This document shows, in pieces, positions 1 through 8,163 of a stretch of DNA of 64,000 bases. How positions within the stretch are numbered: position 1 is the stretch's first letter; the number at the start of each line of letters is the position of its first letter. The translations under genes were made by a program, and so were the position numbers. The notes beneath the pieces are model-generated. The model saw nothing but the letters and a program-made list of their open reading frames with translations, was not told the origin of the DNA and made no database searches. The stretch covers positions 1,006,079 to 1,070,078 of the forward strand of contig NZ_STGQ01000002.1 of the NCBI RefSeq assembly GCF_004916975.1. The letters are read 5' to 3'. This DNA comes from Paenibacillus dokdonensis. GTDB taxonomy: Bacteria; Bacillota; Bacilli; Paenibacillales; Paenibacillaceae.

Positions 1-326
1 TGGACTGTCCGCTGGAGCGCTTTCCGTTGTTTGTACGGGAAGGAGCCATTATTCCGATGATGCCAGCCTTGAATCATGTACCCGAAGGAATGCAAGAAAT
101 TCCGGTTGAAATGATCCACTTTGGAACGATGCCTGGTCGAAGCATGCTGTATGACGATGATGGAGAAACCTTTGATTATGAGAAAAACGGCGGCTGCTGG
201 CGAAAGTTGACCGTCAATCAAGCTGTTGACGGCAAATTTTCAGGAACAGCTGAAGAAGGCGGACCTGCCTGCCGGTATCGCATTACGGGCTGGCGCTTTG
301 GGCAGACCCGTCTGCCGCTTGAATAG
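1..326 (+). CDS. Glycoside hydrolase family 31 protein, C-terminal fragment
   Basis: The reading frame is open from the window edge (first full codon at base 3), so only the last ~107 residues of a much larger enzyme are visible. The stretch LFVREGAIIPM near the start, followed by a small beta-rich tail with YDDDGETFDYE, is typical of the C-terminal beta-sandwich region of GH31 alpha-glucosidases and alpha-xylosidases, which retain configuration while releasing alpha-linked glucose or xylose. The catalytic (beta/alpha)8 barrel lies outside the window, so substrate cannot be judged. The stop is 31 bases before the GH88 start, which has its own strong ribosome site, so the two are very likely one operon with the GH29 gene that follows. 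Confidence 0.8.
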   Translation, partial: DCPLERFPLFVREGAIIPMMPALNHVPEGMQEIPVEMIHFGTMPGRSMLYDDDGETFDYEKNGGCWRKLTVNQAVDGKFSGTAEEGGPACRYRITGWRFGQTRLPLE

Positions 327-357
327 ATACTGCAAAAATACAGAGGAGGACTACAAG

Positions 358-1536
358 ATGAGTGAACAGACTTTAAATCAGGCTGCGGCAAAGGCGCCTG
401 ACCGCGCGGAACTATCTGCTTCCGTCCATTCCTGGGCGGATGGACTATGGGAACGGATTGGCCAAAAAATCGAAAGAACCAGCCGCCGGATCGGCGTCAG
501 CTGTCCGCATGCTTCCGTGAACGGCGTGTACGATGATATGAGAATATCGTGGTGGACGGCAGGCTTCTGGCCAGGCATCTTGTGGCAGCTGTCAGCGGAT
601 GGGGGGCATCCAGAGCTGACGACCATTGCGGAGCAGTGCGAAGAGCGTCTGGATGAGCCGCTGCATGCGCTGGCTGTGCATCATGACTCAGGCTTTATTT
701 GGCTGTTGTCTGCTGTGGCCAATTACCGCATAACGGGTAATGAACGCTCCAAGGAGCGGGGGTTGATGGCAGCTTCTCAGCTGGCCAGCCGCTTCAACCT
801 GAAGGGCAGATATATCCGTGCCTGGCATGATACGGCAAGCTTGAATCGTGCAGGCTGGTCCATCATTGACACGATGATGAATTTGCCGCTGCTTTACTGG
901 GCATCGGAGACGACAAATGATCCACGCTTCCGCCATATCGCCGCCGCGCATGCGGAAACGGTACTTACGCATTTCATGCGCCCGGATGGATCAAGCTATC
1001 ACATTCTCCATTTTGATGCGGAAACCGGTGCACTGCTGGGCGCGGATGCTGGTCAGGGGCATGCGGAGAATTCCGCATGGGCAAGAGGCAGCGCTTGGAC
1101 CATTTATGGCATGGTGCTCTCCTATCAATACACCGGGGATGAGGCATTTTTGATTGGCGCGAAACGGGCTGCCCATTTCTTCCTGGCCAATCTGCCTGAG
1201 GATTACGTGCCGCACTGGGATTTCAGAGCGCCGAGAAACGTGGATACACCGCGGGATACCTCGGCAGGCGCCTGCGCCGCTTGCGGATTGATCGAATTGG
1301 CAGGCTGCCTTCCAGCTGGGGAAGGCCAAATGTATCTGGAGGCCGCAGTACGTCTTGTCCGTTCAATGGATGAGAATTACGGCGCCTGGGATCGGGAGGA
1401 TGAGGAGGGTCTGATTTTATCCGGAACCTCTAATCTGCCAGGCGGGGTGCATGTTGATACACCACTCATTTATGGGGACTATTTCTTTGTGGAGGCTGTT
1501 TCCAAGCTGCGCGGTTCCGAGCGCCGCTTCTGGTAG
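358..1536 (+). CDS. GH88 unsaturated glucuronyl hydrolase
   Basis: 392-residue cytoplasmic enzyme (no signal peptide) of the UGL/YteR-like GH88/GH105 alpha6/alpha6-barrel type. It removes the 4,5-unsaturated uronic acid left on oligosaccharides by polysaccharide lyases. The two Asp residues known to act in Bacillus GL1 UGL appear in their usual settings: Asp110 in AVHHDSGFIW and Asp171 in SIIDTMMNLPLLYW. Other family blocks are GHAENSAWARGSAW and RDTSAGACAACGL. ATG 358 is chosen because GAGGA sits about 7 bases upstream; an in-frame extension to base 226 would overlap the GH31 gene. The GH31 and GH29 neighbours suggest a branched plant or host glycan. The family call is firm; the exact uronide is unknown. 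Confidence 0.9.
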   Translation: MSEQTLNQAAAKAPDRAELSASVHSWADGLWERIGQKIERTSRRIGVSCPHASVNGVYDDMRISWWTAGFWPGILWQLSADGGHPELTTIAEQCEERLDEPLHALAVHHDSGFIWLLSAVANYRITGNERSKERGLMAASQLASRFNLKGRYIRAWHDTASLNRAGWSIIDTMMNLPLLYWASETTNDPRFRHIAAAHAETVLTHFMRPDGSSYHILHFDAETGALLGADAGQGHAENSAWARGSAWTIYGMVLSYQYTGDEAFLIGAKRAAHFFLANLPEDYVPHWDFRAPRNVDTPRDTSAGACAACGLIELAGCLPAGEGQMYLEAAVRLVRSMDENYGAWDREDEEGLILSGTSNLPGGVHVDTPLIYGDYFFVEAVSKLRGSERRFW

Positions 1537-1591
1537 GCTGAATCCGGACAGATATAAGTTACAGAGGCATTGAAAGGGGAATGAGCGAATC

Positions 1592-3436
1592 ATGAGAGAT
1601 CAGATCGATTTTAAAAAATCAGTGCCCGATCAGCAAACGGACAGCCGGGAAGAGAATCTTCTGGATGATCCGCTTCAGTCCCTGAAGGAGGGTACCGGCG
1701 CGGAGCATGATGAGGCTCATGAGCGGCGGATTGCGTGGTGGCGGGAAGCCAGACTCGGTCTGTTTATCCATTGGGGGCCTTATGCGCTTCCTGCCGGCGA
1801 GTGGGACGGAGAAGAGATACTAGCTTCTTACAGCGAGCATATCATGCTGCGTGCCCGCGTCCCGGTGCAGGCTTATGAGGAAATGTCGGAACAGTTTAAT
1901 CCAACGGCTTTTGATGCAGGAAGATGGGTTCGTACTGCCAAGCAGGCCGGGCTAAAATATATTATTTTTACCGCAAAGCATCATGACGGGTTCGCTATGT
2001 ATGACTCTCATATTTCCGATTATTCCATCGTCAGGCATACCGCGTTTGGCCGCGATCCGCTCAAGGAGCTGGAGGAGGCCTGCCGCGAAGAAGGGATGGT
2101 ACTCGGAATTTACTATTCGCATGCGATGGATTGGCATGATCCGGACTCGCAAGGGAATACCTGGGATTATCCGGGCAATATCGGGGCTTATGATGACGTG
2201 GAGAGCTGGATTGGCGACGAGGATAAGCGCACGCGCTTCGATCATTATCTGCACCGCAAATCGCTGCCGCAGGTGCGGGAGCTGCTGACCGGATACGGCA
2301 AGGTTGGATTGATGTGGTTTGATTGCGGCGGCAAGCTGACAAGAGAGCAGGGAGAGCTGTTTCTCACCACTGTTCATGCGCTGCAGCAGGACTGCCTCGT
2401 CAACAGCCGCGTCTGGAAAAGCCCGCTCGGGGACTATGCCAACACCTCGGATAATCAGCTGGAGACGCGGACCATTCGTCAAGATTGGGAAAATATCATT
2501 ACGCTGAATGATTCCTGGGGCTATAAAAAGTCGGATACCAACTGGAAGCCGCCAGTATCGATCATCCGCCAAATAATTGATGTGGTGAGCAAGGGTGGCA
2601 ATCTGGTCATCAATGTGGGGCCGACGGCCACGGGTGAGTGGGACCCTGTCTCAGAAGAGATTCTGCTGGAGGTTGGGGAATGGCTCCGGGTTCATGGAGA
2701 CAGTATATATGGATCCGGTGCTTCCCCTACAGCGAAGCCTTCCTGGGGCAGATGTACCCTGAAGGACCAAACGCTGTATCTGCATATTTTTGATATTCCC
2801 GCAGATGGGCATTTGGTGGTTCCGGGGCTGCTGAGCCAAGTGGAGAGGGTTTATCCATTGGCAGGAGGAGCCGAGCTTGCATTCAAACGGCTGGGGAATC
2901 AGGATCTGGTTGTGCTGCTCGGTAACCAGCATCTATCTTCGGACGGCAAGCCGATCGTGCTGGCTGTTGAATGCTCCGGTCCGGTTCAGGGCAATTCCGA
3001 GCGACTGCTGATGAACGGAGAAGGTGCTCCCCAGATTTATGATCTGGGTGTATTTGAGAGTGAAATTTCCGGTTCTACCCTCCGCTACGACACGGGCAAA
3101 AAGAACCGCGATAACCTGCTGGACTGGTCCGATGAACAAGATTATACATCTTGGAATATTCGTACATCCGGGCCCTGCAGCTTTGCTGTGAGTCTGGAAT
3201 ATGGATGCGGGGAAGAGGGGGGCGGCTCCTTCCGGCTGACGGCTCGAGATCAGATGCTGGTCTCGGAGGCTCAGGCGACTGGCGGCCCTTATGAGTTCCG
3301 CGGGTTTGAGCTGGGCGAGCTGTACTTTCCAGAGGCGGGGGAGTACAGAATCGAGCTGCATGCAGACCAGATCACGGGAGCGTACTTGATGCAGCCGCGC
3401 AAAATACTGCTAAACCCACTGGAAGCCCGGCGCTAG
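1592..3436 (+). CDS. GH29 alpha-L-fucosidase
   Basis: 614 residues with no signal peptide. The first ~45 residues are an acidic, poorly conserved extension. The GH29 barrel then shows RLGLFIHWGPY (His60), the substrate-contact segment FTAKHHDGFAMYDS, and Asp244 in LMWFDCGG, the position of the retaining nucleophile. GGNLVINVGP marks the end of the catalytic barrel, and the remaining ~270 residues are beta-rich, as is usual for a C-terminal domain. It releases alpha-L-fucose from oligosaccharides inside the cell. The ribosome site AAAGGGGA lies about 10 bases before ATG 1592, 55 bases after the GH88 stop, consistent with co-transcription. A terminator about 165 bases downstream closes the operon. 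Confidence 0.92.
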   Translation: MRDQIDFKKSVPDQQTDSREENLLDDPLQSLKEGTGAEHDEAHERRIAWWREARLGLFIHWGPYALPAGEWDGEEILASYSEHIMLRARVPVQAYEEMSEQFNPTAFDAGRWVRTAKQAGLKYIIFTAKHHDGFAMYDSHISDYSIVRHTAFGRDPLKELEEACREEGMVLGIYYSHAMDWHDPDSQGNTWDYPGNIGAYDDVESWIGDEDKRTRFDHYLHRKSLPQVRELLTGYGKVGLMWFDCGGKLTREQGELFLTTVHALQQDCLVNSRVWKSPLGDYANTSDNQLETRTIRQDWENIITLNDSWGYKKSDTNWKPPVSIIRQIIDVVSKGGNLVINVGPTATGEWDPVSEEILLEVGEWLRVHGDSIYGSGASPTAKPSWGRCTLKDQTLYLHIFDIPADGHLVVPGLLSQVERVYPLAGGAELAFKRLGNQDLVVLLGNQHLSSDGKPIVLAVECSGPVQGNSERLLMNGEGAPQIYDLGVFESEISGSTLRYDTGKKNRDNLLDWSDEQDYTSWNIRTSGPCSFAVSLEYGCGEEGGGSFRLTARDQMLVSEAQATGGPYEFRGFELGELYFPEAGEYRIELHADQITGAYLMQPRKILLNPLEARR

Positions 3437-3602
3437 AATGAAGGTTATTCTTAGCGGATCCTGCCGCCAACGGAGTTAAGGTACAACCTGCTGCTGTTAG
3501 CTGAACGCAATGATTCAGACTTATTCAACTGAAGAAGCTTCGAAAAGGCTGTCCCGAAACATAATGCGTTCCCCAAATATCAAGAGATATCCCGCCTTTT
3601 TA

Positions 3603-3639
3603 AACCCGAAGTCATCGAAAGATGATCTTCGGGTTTTTT
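3603..3639 (+). terminator. Rho-independent terminator after the GH29 gene
   Basis: AACCCGAAG pairs with CTTCGGGTT, continued by TCATC/GATGA with one bulged A around a GAAA loop, followed by six T. It closes the GH31-GH88-GH29 operon before the Fur-regulated promoter. Confidence 0.85.
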
Positions 3640-3695
3640 CCGTAAAGAGCATCTTACACGTTTTAATGATACGAATTAATGCATAGTAATGAGAA

Positions 3696-3710
3696 TGATA
3701 ATTTTTCTCA
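3696..3710 (+). promoter_or_regulatory. Upstream Fur-like box
   Basis: TGATAATTTTTCTCA resembles the 7-1-7 Fur box TGATAATNATTATCA with about three changes in the right half. It also sits inside a TGAGAA...TTCTCA inverted repeat. It lies just upstream of the -35 of the haem-uptake promoter and could extend Fur binding. Weaker than the site at 3762. Confidence 0.5.
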
Positions 3711-3717
3711 TTTAGTA

Positions 3718-3746
3718 TTGTCTTCCTAACATTACCATGCTAGTAT
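3718..3746 (+). promoter_or_regulatory. SigA-type promoter of the haem uptake operon
   Basis: TTGTCT and TAGTAT are separated by exactly 17 bases; the expected transcription start is about base 3753. The promoter is bracketed by the two Fur boxes, so iron-loaded Fur would block it. Confidence 0.7.
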
Positions 3747-3761
3747 GTATCAGAATGATAT

Positions 3762-3776
3762 TGATAATCAGTATCA
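3762..3776 (+). promoter_or_regulatory. Fur box
   Basis: TGATAATCAGTATCA matches the TGATAATNATTATCA consensus at all but one position. It lies just after the predicted transcription start and before the TTG start at 3800, a typical repressing position for Fur. Confidence 0.85.
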
Positions 3777-3799
3777 ATTACATAATGAAGGGGTGCAAT

Positions 3800-4822
3800 T
3801 TGTACGTGAAATACATAAATAGCAAATGGGGATATGCGGCCGTTCTGGTGCTGCTCGCAACTACAGTGGCATGCGGTAAGGAGTCTGCTCCGGCAGAACA
3901 ACCTTTGAAGGAGACAGCGGCGGAAGCAGCACCTGCCGAGACTAAGACAGAGACTCAAACCGAGACCAAATCAGATGAACCGGCAGCTGTGCAGGTGGAC
4001 GAAACGAAGGCAGCCGAGCTGCAGGCGCAGTTCCAAGGTCAGCCATCCAAAGTCGTAGTGGCATCCGTCGCTATCGCGGAAATTCTGAATGTTTTGGATG
4101 TCACGCCGGTAGGAGTACCGACTTCAACCGTAGCTCTCCCAGACAAGTTCAAGGACATCCAGCCGATTGGATCTGCGCTGAAACCGGATGTGGAACAGGT
4201 AACGAAGCTTCAACCGGAAGTGGTTCTGGGACCTGCATCGATTAAGGATAGCCTGGAAAAGCAGTTTAAGCCGGCTTCGTTGAAAACAGCCTATGTCCCA
4301 TCCGACTCCCTTGAAGAGCTCAAATTGTCTACCGTCGTTCTGGGCCGCGTATTCAAGCAGGAGCAGAAGGCGAGCGAGTTTATCACTTCCATGGAAAAAC
4401 AGGAGAAGGATGCCGTAAGCCAGGCTCAAGGTAAAACAGCACCGAAGGTCATGATCCTGTTCGGCTCGGCAGAATCCTTCATGATGATGAATGAAAATAC
4501 ATTTGCCGGAAGCATTGCCAAGAAGCTGGGTGCATCCAACGTGGTTACGGATGTACTTAAGTCTGAAGAAACCTACCTGCCACTGAATATGGAGAATGTA
4601 GTCACCGCCAATCCGGATGTGATACTGCTTGTTTCTCATGGTGATCCGCAGGCAGCGATCCAGAAGTTTGAGGCTGATGTGAAGAAGAACGGAGCATGGG
4701 AAAAGCTGAATGCCTTTAAGAACAAACGCGTGCAGGCGCTGGACTATAATCTTTTCGGTGTAGCCTCCATTGTAAAAGCCTCCGACGCTTACAAGGAAAT
4801 GCTCGGTCTTTTATATCCTTAA
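3800..4822 (+). CDS. IsdE-like haem-binding ABC transporter lipoprotein
   Basis: 340 residues from TTG 3800, chosen because GAAGGGG lies about 7 bases upstream and the resulting N-terminus is a clean lipoprotein signal (ATTVAC, Cys25). An acidic Glu/Thr/Ala-rich linker (~28-75) precedes a class III periplasmic-binding fold. Blocks recalled from S. aureus IsdE align throughout: VGVPTS..LP..., the PD.E.V..L.P segment, and HG.P (His280) followed by ..W..L.A.KN.RV..L....FG. His280 aligns with the axial haem ligand His229 of IsdE, but the other ligand Met78 aligns with Leu127. It delivers haem (or possibly another iron complex) to the permease that follows. First gene of a Fur-boxed four-gene operon. 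Confidence 0.82.
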   Translation: MYVKYINSKWGYAAVLVLLATTVACGKESAPAEQPLKETAAEAAPAETKTETQTETKSDEPAAVQVDETKAAELQAQFQGQPSKVVVASVAIAEILNVLDVTPVGVPTSTVALPDKFKDIQPIGSALKPDVEQVTKLQPEVVLGPASIKDSLEKQFKPASLKTAYVPSDSLEELKLSTVVLGRVFKQEQKASEFITSMEKQEKDAVSQAQGKTAPKVMILFGSAESFMMMNENTFAGSIAKKLGASNVVTDVLKSEETYLPLNMENVVTANPDVILLVSHGDPQAAIQKFEADVKKNGAWEKLNAFKNKRVQALDYNLFGVASIVKASDAYKEMLGLLYP

Positions 4823-4867
4823 TTTGAAAATGTAACAAGATATACGTTGAACGGAGGAATAAGCAGG

Positions 4868-5857
4868 GTGCTGGAAACGAAAAAAACAAAAAGCTTTGCC
4901 ATCAGTACCACTTTTATTCTGCTGGTCATTGCGTTGATATGTTCCATTGGGCTTGGAAGCGTGAAGTTTTCGCCAGTGGAAATTGTAAAAGCACTTGCTG
5001 GTTACGGTGAACAGGTTTCGGATACGATTTTATGGGACATCCGGATTCCCCGGGTTTTGCTCGCTGCCGTCATTGGCTTGAACCTGGCGATTTCGGGCGC
5101 GCTGCTGCAGGCTGTTATGCATAATCCGCTGGCTGATCCGGGACTGACGGGCGTGTCCAGCGGCGCAGCCGTAGCCGTGCTGTTTATTTTACTGGTTGTT
5201 CCAGGCTATTCCTCGTTTATTCCGATTGCCGCCATAGCTGGAGGCGGGTTAGCAGCCGTGATGGTGTATGCGCTGGCCTGGAAAAAATGGGGGATTACAC
5301 CGGTACGGGTCATTTTATCCGGGGTGGCTGTGAACTCCATTTTCGGCGGGATTATCGGCCTCTTGTCTCTCTTGTACAGCGATAAGCTCCCAGCAGCCCT
5401 GCAGTGGCTGAACGGAAGCATGTCCGGCAAGGGAATGGGGGATCTCACGGTTATGCTGCCATATTCAGTCGCCGGCTGGATCGCCGCCCTGTTTTGCATA
5501 CGAAAGGCCAACGTGTTAAGGCTTGGTGAGCAGGCAGCGCTGAATCTTGGCGAAAATATAAACAGAATCCGGCTGCTGATTTCTTTTGTGGCCGTTTATC
5601 TGGCAGCGGTATCGGTCTCTACCGTTGGCATGATCGGCTTTGTGGGTCTGGTTGTGCCTCATATGGCAAGAATGCTGGTCGGCTCGGACTATCGCAAAAT
5701 GCTGCCAATGAGCATGGGGCTTGGAGCACTCGTGCTGCTGGTGGCCGATACGGCAGGACGTACCTTGTTCGCGCCACTGGATATTCCTGCGGGGATTGTG
5801 ATGGCTGTAGCTGGCGGTCCATATTTTCTGTATCTGATGCGGAAAGGGGATATCTGA
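4868..5857 (+). CDS. FecCD-family haem/iron permease
   Basis: 329-residue integral membrane protein of the BtuC/FecCD type with about ten helices. The family segments RIPRVLLAAVIG, SGALLQAVMHNPLADPGLTGVSSGAA, and VGLVVPHMARMLVGSDYR (the coupling region for the ATPase) are all present. GTG 4868 is preferred because GGAGGA ends about 9 bases upstream; an in-frame TTG at 4847 would place that ribosome site inside the gene. It lies 45 bases after the binding-protein gene, and its stop is one base before the next start. It should form a homodimeric channel with the ATPase for haem import. Confidence 0.93.
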   Translation: MLETKKTKSFAISTTFILLVIALICSIGLGSVKFSPVEIVKALAGYGEQVSDTILWDIRIPRVLLAAVIGLNLAISGALLQAVMHNPLADPGLTGVSSGAAVAVLFILLVVPGYSSFIPIAAIAGGGLAAVMVYALAWKKWGITPVRVILSGVAVNSIFGGIIGLLSLLYSDKLPAALQWLNGSMSGKGMGDLTVMLPYSVAGWIAALFCIRKANVLRLGEQAALNLGENINRIRLLISFVAVYLAAVSVSTVGMIGFVGLVVPHMARMLVGSDYRKMLPMSMGLGALVLLVADTAGRTLFAPLDIPAGIVMAVAGGPYFLYLMRKGDI

Positions 5858-5858
5858 C

Positions 5859-6650
5859 TTGCTCGAAGCAAACCATGTGACGATCGGTTATGACGGAAAA
5901 CGCATCATCCATAATGTAAATCTTCAGATCCGCGAGGGAGAAATGCTGTCCATTATCGGTCCTAACGGCTCTGGCAAATCGACCCTTCTCAAGGGATTAT
6001 CGAGACTGCTTCCCTGCGAGAGCGGGACGGTACGGCTTGCCGGCCAGGAGCTGAAATCCATGCCGAACAAACGGATTTCGCAGCTGATGTGCATTCTCTC
6101 CCAGTCGAACCAGACCCCTGCGGATATGACGGTAGAGGAGCTGGTGTCCTATGGCCGTCTTCCACATATGAAGTGGTACGGACGCTTATCACTTGAGGAT
6201 TACGCCATTATAGACTGGGCCATTGCACAGACGGGACTGGAGACTTTCCGCAAAAGGCTGGTGGTATCGCTTTCCGGGGGAGAGGGACAGCGGGCCTGGA
6301 TTGCCATGGCGCTTGCGCAGCGGCCTAAAGTGCTTTTGCTGGATGAACCGACAACCTATCTGGATATAGCCCATCAGCTTGAGGTGCTGGAGCTGGTGCG
6401 GAGCGTGAATCGGGAGCTGGGTATTACCACGGTGATGGTGCTGCATGACCTGAATCAGGCCAGCGCCTACAGTGACACCATCTGTGTCATTCGCGAGGGG
6501 CAGATTGCCATGACGGGCAAACCGAGCGAAGTGCTGACACCGGCAACGATCCGGGAGATATACGGCGTGGAGGCAGAGGTTGAATTTGTCCATAACGCGC
6601 AGTATCCGCGCATCCATCCGATCCGGCGGGCAAGGACTGCCGCTCTATAG
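5859..6650 (+). CDS. FecE/HmuV-type ABC ATPase
   Basis: 263 residues that power the FecCD permease. Walker A is GPNGSGKST, the signature is VSLSGGEGQRAWIAMAL, Walker B is VLLLDEPTTYLD, and the switch His is in VLHDLN. The start is TTG 5859, with GGGGA about 9 bases before it inside the end of the permease gene, indicating translational coupling. The C-terminus (EVEFVHNAQYPRIHPI) is typical of iron-siderophore and haem importers of this class. Third gene of the Fur-regulated operon. Confidence 0.93.
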   Translation: MLEANHVTIGYDGKRIIHNVNLQIREGEMLSIIGPNGSGKSTLLKGLSRLLPCESGTVRLAGQELKSMPNKRISQLMCILSQSNQTPADMTVEELVSYGRLPHMKWYGRLSLEDYAIIDWAIAQTGLETFRKRLVVSLSGGEGQRAWIAMALAQRPKVLLLDEPTTYLDIAHQLEVLELVRSVNRELGITTVMVLHDLNQASAYSDTICVIREGQIAMTGKPSEVLTPATIREIYGVEAEVEFVHNAQYPRIHPIRRARTAAL

Positions 6651-6671
6651 AATATAAGGAGGTATTCATGA

Positions 6672-7172
6672 ATGAAAACCATTGATATTGAAACCACGAA
6701 GACTCGCTACACAGCCTTTATGGAAAGCCGCAGTACGCTGATTATAAGCACGCTGGATGAGAACGGAACACCTTTTATCAGCTATGCTCCATTTGTAAAG
6801 ACGGGCGGGAAGCTGTACATATACATCAGCCAAATTTCCGATCATTACCGTTATGTGGAGAACAATGAGCAGATCCATGTCATGATGATTGCCGATGAGT
6901 CGCAAACGCCGAACACCTTCGCACGTGAGCGGGCACGCTGGGCCTGTGCCTCGGAAAATCTCGGCAATGACGGTCATGAGGATATTTTCGGAGAGTTTAA
7001 TCTGAAATTCGGCGATAAAATGATGAATATGCTGCGCGGGCTGGATTTCTCACTGTTTGAGCTGACGCCGCTTGCGGGGAGATACGTCATCGGCTTCGGC
7101 CAAGCGTTCGATGTGGATTTGTCCGGGGACCGGTTTGAGCATGTGGTGGTAGACAAGGAAAAAGACAAGTAA
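6672..7172 (+). CDS. HugZ/HutZ-like haem utilisation protein (split-barrel)
   Basis: 166 residues with the pyridoxamine-5'-phosphate-oxidase split-barrel fold in its HugZ/HutZ variant. Visible features are the N-terminal TLIISTLDENGTPFISYAPF strand pair and the C-terminal YVIGFGQAFDV, which resembles the haem-contacting end of HutZ. HutZ-type proteins bind haem and help degrade it to release iron. The gene is 21 bases after the ATPase gene, with AAGGAGG about 9 bases before ATG 6672. Its place behind an IsdE-like transporter supports an intracellular haem-handling job. A flavin-binding paralogue cannot be excluded from sequence alone. Confidence 0.8.
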   Translation: MKTIDIETTKTRYTAFMESRSTLIISTLDENGTPFISYAPFVKTGGKLYIYISQISDHYRYVENNEQIHVMMIADESQTPNTFARERARWACASENLGNDGHEDIFGEFNLKFGDKMMNMLRGLDFSLFELTPLAGRYVIGFGQAFDVDLSGDRFEHVVVDKEKDK

Positions 7173-7257
7173 GAGACGCAAGCAAGATAAACACTAGTAA
7201 AAGTAAGAGACATAGTAAGAGAAATAGTTAGAGTAAAAGCAAGAGACATAAATAATA
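7166..7257 (+). repeat. Purine-rich degenerate short repeat
   Basis: After the hugZ-like stop, AGTAAGAGACATAGTAAGAG-type units (AGTAAAAGTAAGAGACAT, AGTAAGAGAAAT, AGTTAGAGTAAAAGCAAGAGACAT) recur in tandem with slippage. The top strand is almost pyrimidine-free. No hairpin or coding sense is apparent. Confidence 0.6.
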
Positions 7258-7299
7258 AATCGTTAGGTATTCCGGGAAGAAGGAAGGGGAGAAAGATTC

Positions 7300-7749
7300 A
7301 TGTCGTTTGAAGCTGTGCATCCGGTATGGAGAGCCGTACGGGACCGTTTTCAAAAATTGGCGCTGGGATTGCGGGAAGAGGAACTGCCTCTGAAGTTGTC
7401 CGGTCAGGGCTCCTCCATAGGTTTTATGCTTCGTCATAATGCAGAAGTGGAGTATATGTTTGCAGAGTGGTTTTTCAGGGCTGCTCAGCCTGGGGATGTC
7501 TTATATCTAACCAGCGGCGGTGCGGAAGATCATCAGGAATACGCAGATCATAAGGGGCTTCTCCGCTTTCTGGAGGCTTCCGATAACCATCTGACGATGG
7601 CCATGCGCTCGCTGCCGGAGGATGCGTGGGATATCCCTGTTTCTTCCCCGATGGGGATGTCAACGCCGCGTGAGGCATTGGGAAGAGTAATGTATCATAA
7701 CGGTTTGCACGCGGGTCAGATATCACAGATCCGTAAATTTAATGTGTAG
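7300..7749 (+). CDS. DinB-like four-helix-bundle protein
   Basis: 149 residues. The pattern IGFMLRHNAEVEYMF early and REALGRVMYHNGLHAGQISQIRKF at the end fits DinB/YfiT metal-binding bundles, in which three His from these helices hold a divalent metal. Family members act as thiol (bacillithiol-type) transferases or have no known role, so the substrate is unknown. AGGGGAG lies about 8 bases before ATG 7300. The gene stands alone between the purine repeat and a separate promoter. Confidence 0.75.
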   Translation: MSFEAVHPVWRAVRDRFQKLALGLREEELPLKLSGQGSSIGFMLRHNAEVEYMFAEWFFRAAQPGDVLYLTSGGAEDHQEYADHKGLLRFLEASDNHLTMAMRSLPEDAWDIPVSSPMGMSTPREALGRVMYHNGLHAGQISQIRKFNV

Positions 7750-7782
7750 AATACCCTAGAGTAATCGATTTCCGATCCGATC

Positions 7783-7791
7783 TGTTATAAT
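7783..7791 (+). promoter_or_regulatory. Extended -10 promoter
   Basis: TGTTATAAT is a perfect TATAAT with an upstream TGN extension. No good -35 is present, which is normal for extended -10 promoters. It sits 31 bases before the start of the DUF6953-like gene. Confidence 0.55.
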
Positions 7792-7821
7792 AGGTGGACG
7801 CAAATGGAAGGGATCGATGTA

Positions 7822-8061
7822 ATGATGGCATACACACCTCAGCAGGTGGCTGAATGGATGGTTGAAGAGATCAGGTTTAAGGGCAATCTGTATCAAACGG
7901 ATGCCATCCAATATGTACGAGAACATTTCGGTGAGGAATTTGTTTTTGTTAATGAGAATGGGAATGCTTCGCTGTCCAAGGAAGTGAAAAAGGCATTCCG
8001 GAAGCTGCATGGCGGCCGAATTGCCTGGGATCGCGACGGATTTATGTGGGCATGGACGTAA
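7822..8061 (+). CDS. Small DUF6953-like protein
   Basis: 79 residues. The pattern YTPQQVAEWMVEEI, then YVREHFGEEFVFVNENGNASLSKEVKKAFRKL, then a Trp-rich end (AWDRDGFMWAW) matches my memory of the DUF6953 family, small cytoplasmic proteins of unknown function in Bacillales. ATG 7822 is chosen because GGAAGGG lies about 9 bases upstream; ATG 7804 would put that site inside the gene. It has its own promoter and terminator, so it is probably monocistronic. The gene is real; its function is unknown. Confidence 0.75.
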   Translation: MMAYTPQQVAEWMVEEIRFKGNLYQTDAIQYVREHFGEEFVFVNENGNASLSKEVKKAFRKLHGGRIAWDRDGFMWAWT

Positions 8062-8084
8062 GGAAATAAGTATAACCGTATGTA

Positions 8085-8114
8085 AACCTCCGGGCCATTG
8101 TCCGGGGGTTTTTT
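8085..8114 (+). terminator. Rho-independent terminator
   Basis: AACCTCCGG pairs with CCGGGGGTT (one G-U pair) around a short loop, followed by six T. It ends the DUF6953-like transcript. Confidence 0.85.
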
Positions 8115-8163
8115 CGTGAATCATGTCGATTCAGGACTTTAGATGCAATCTCTCTCAGACCTA

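Noticed and set aside
1952-2572. 206-residue antisense frame within the fucosidase gene
   Set aside because: Lies wholly inside a strongly conserved GH29 gene and has no ribosome site or domain.
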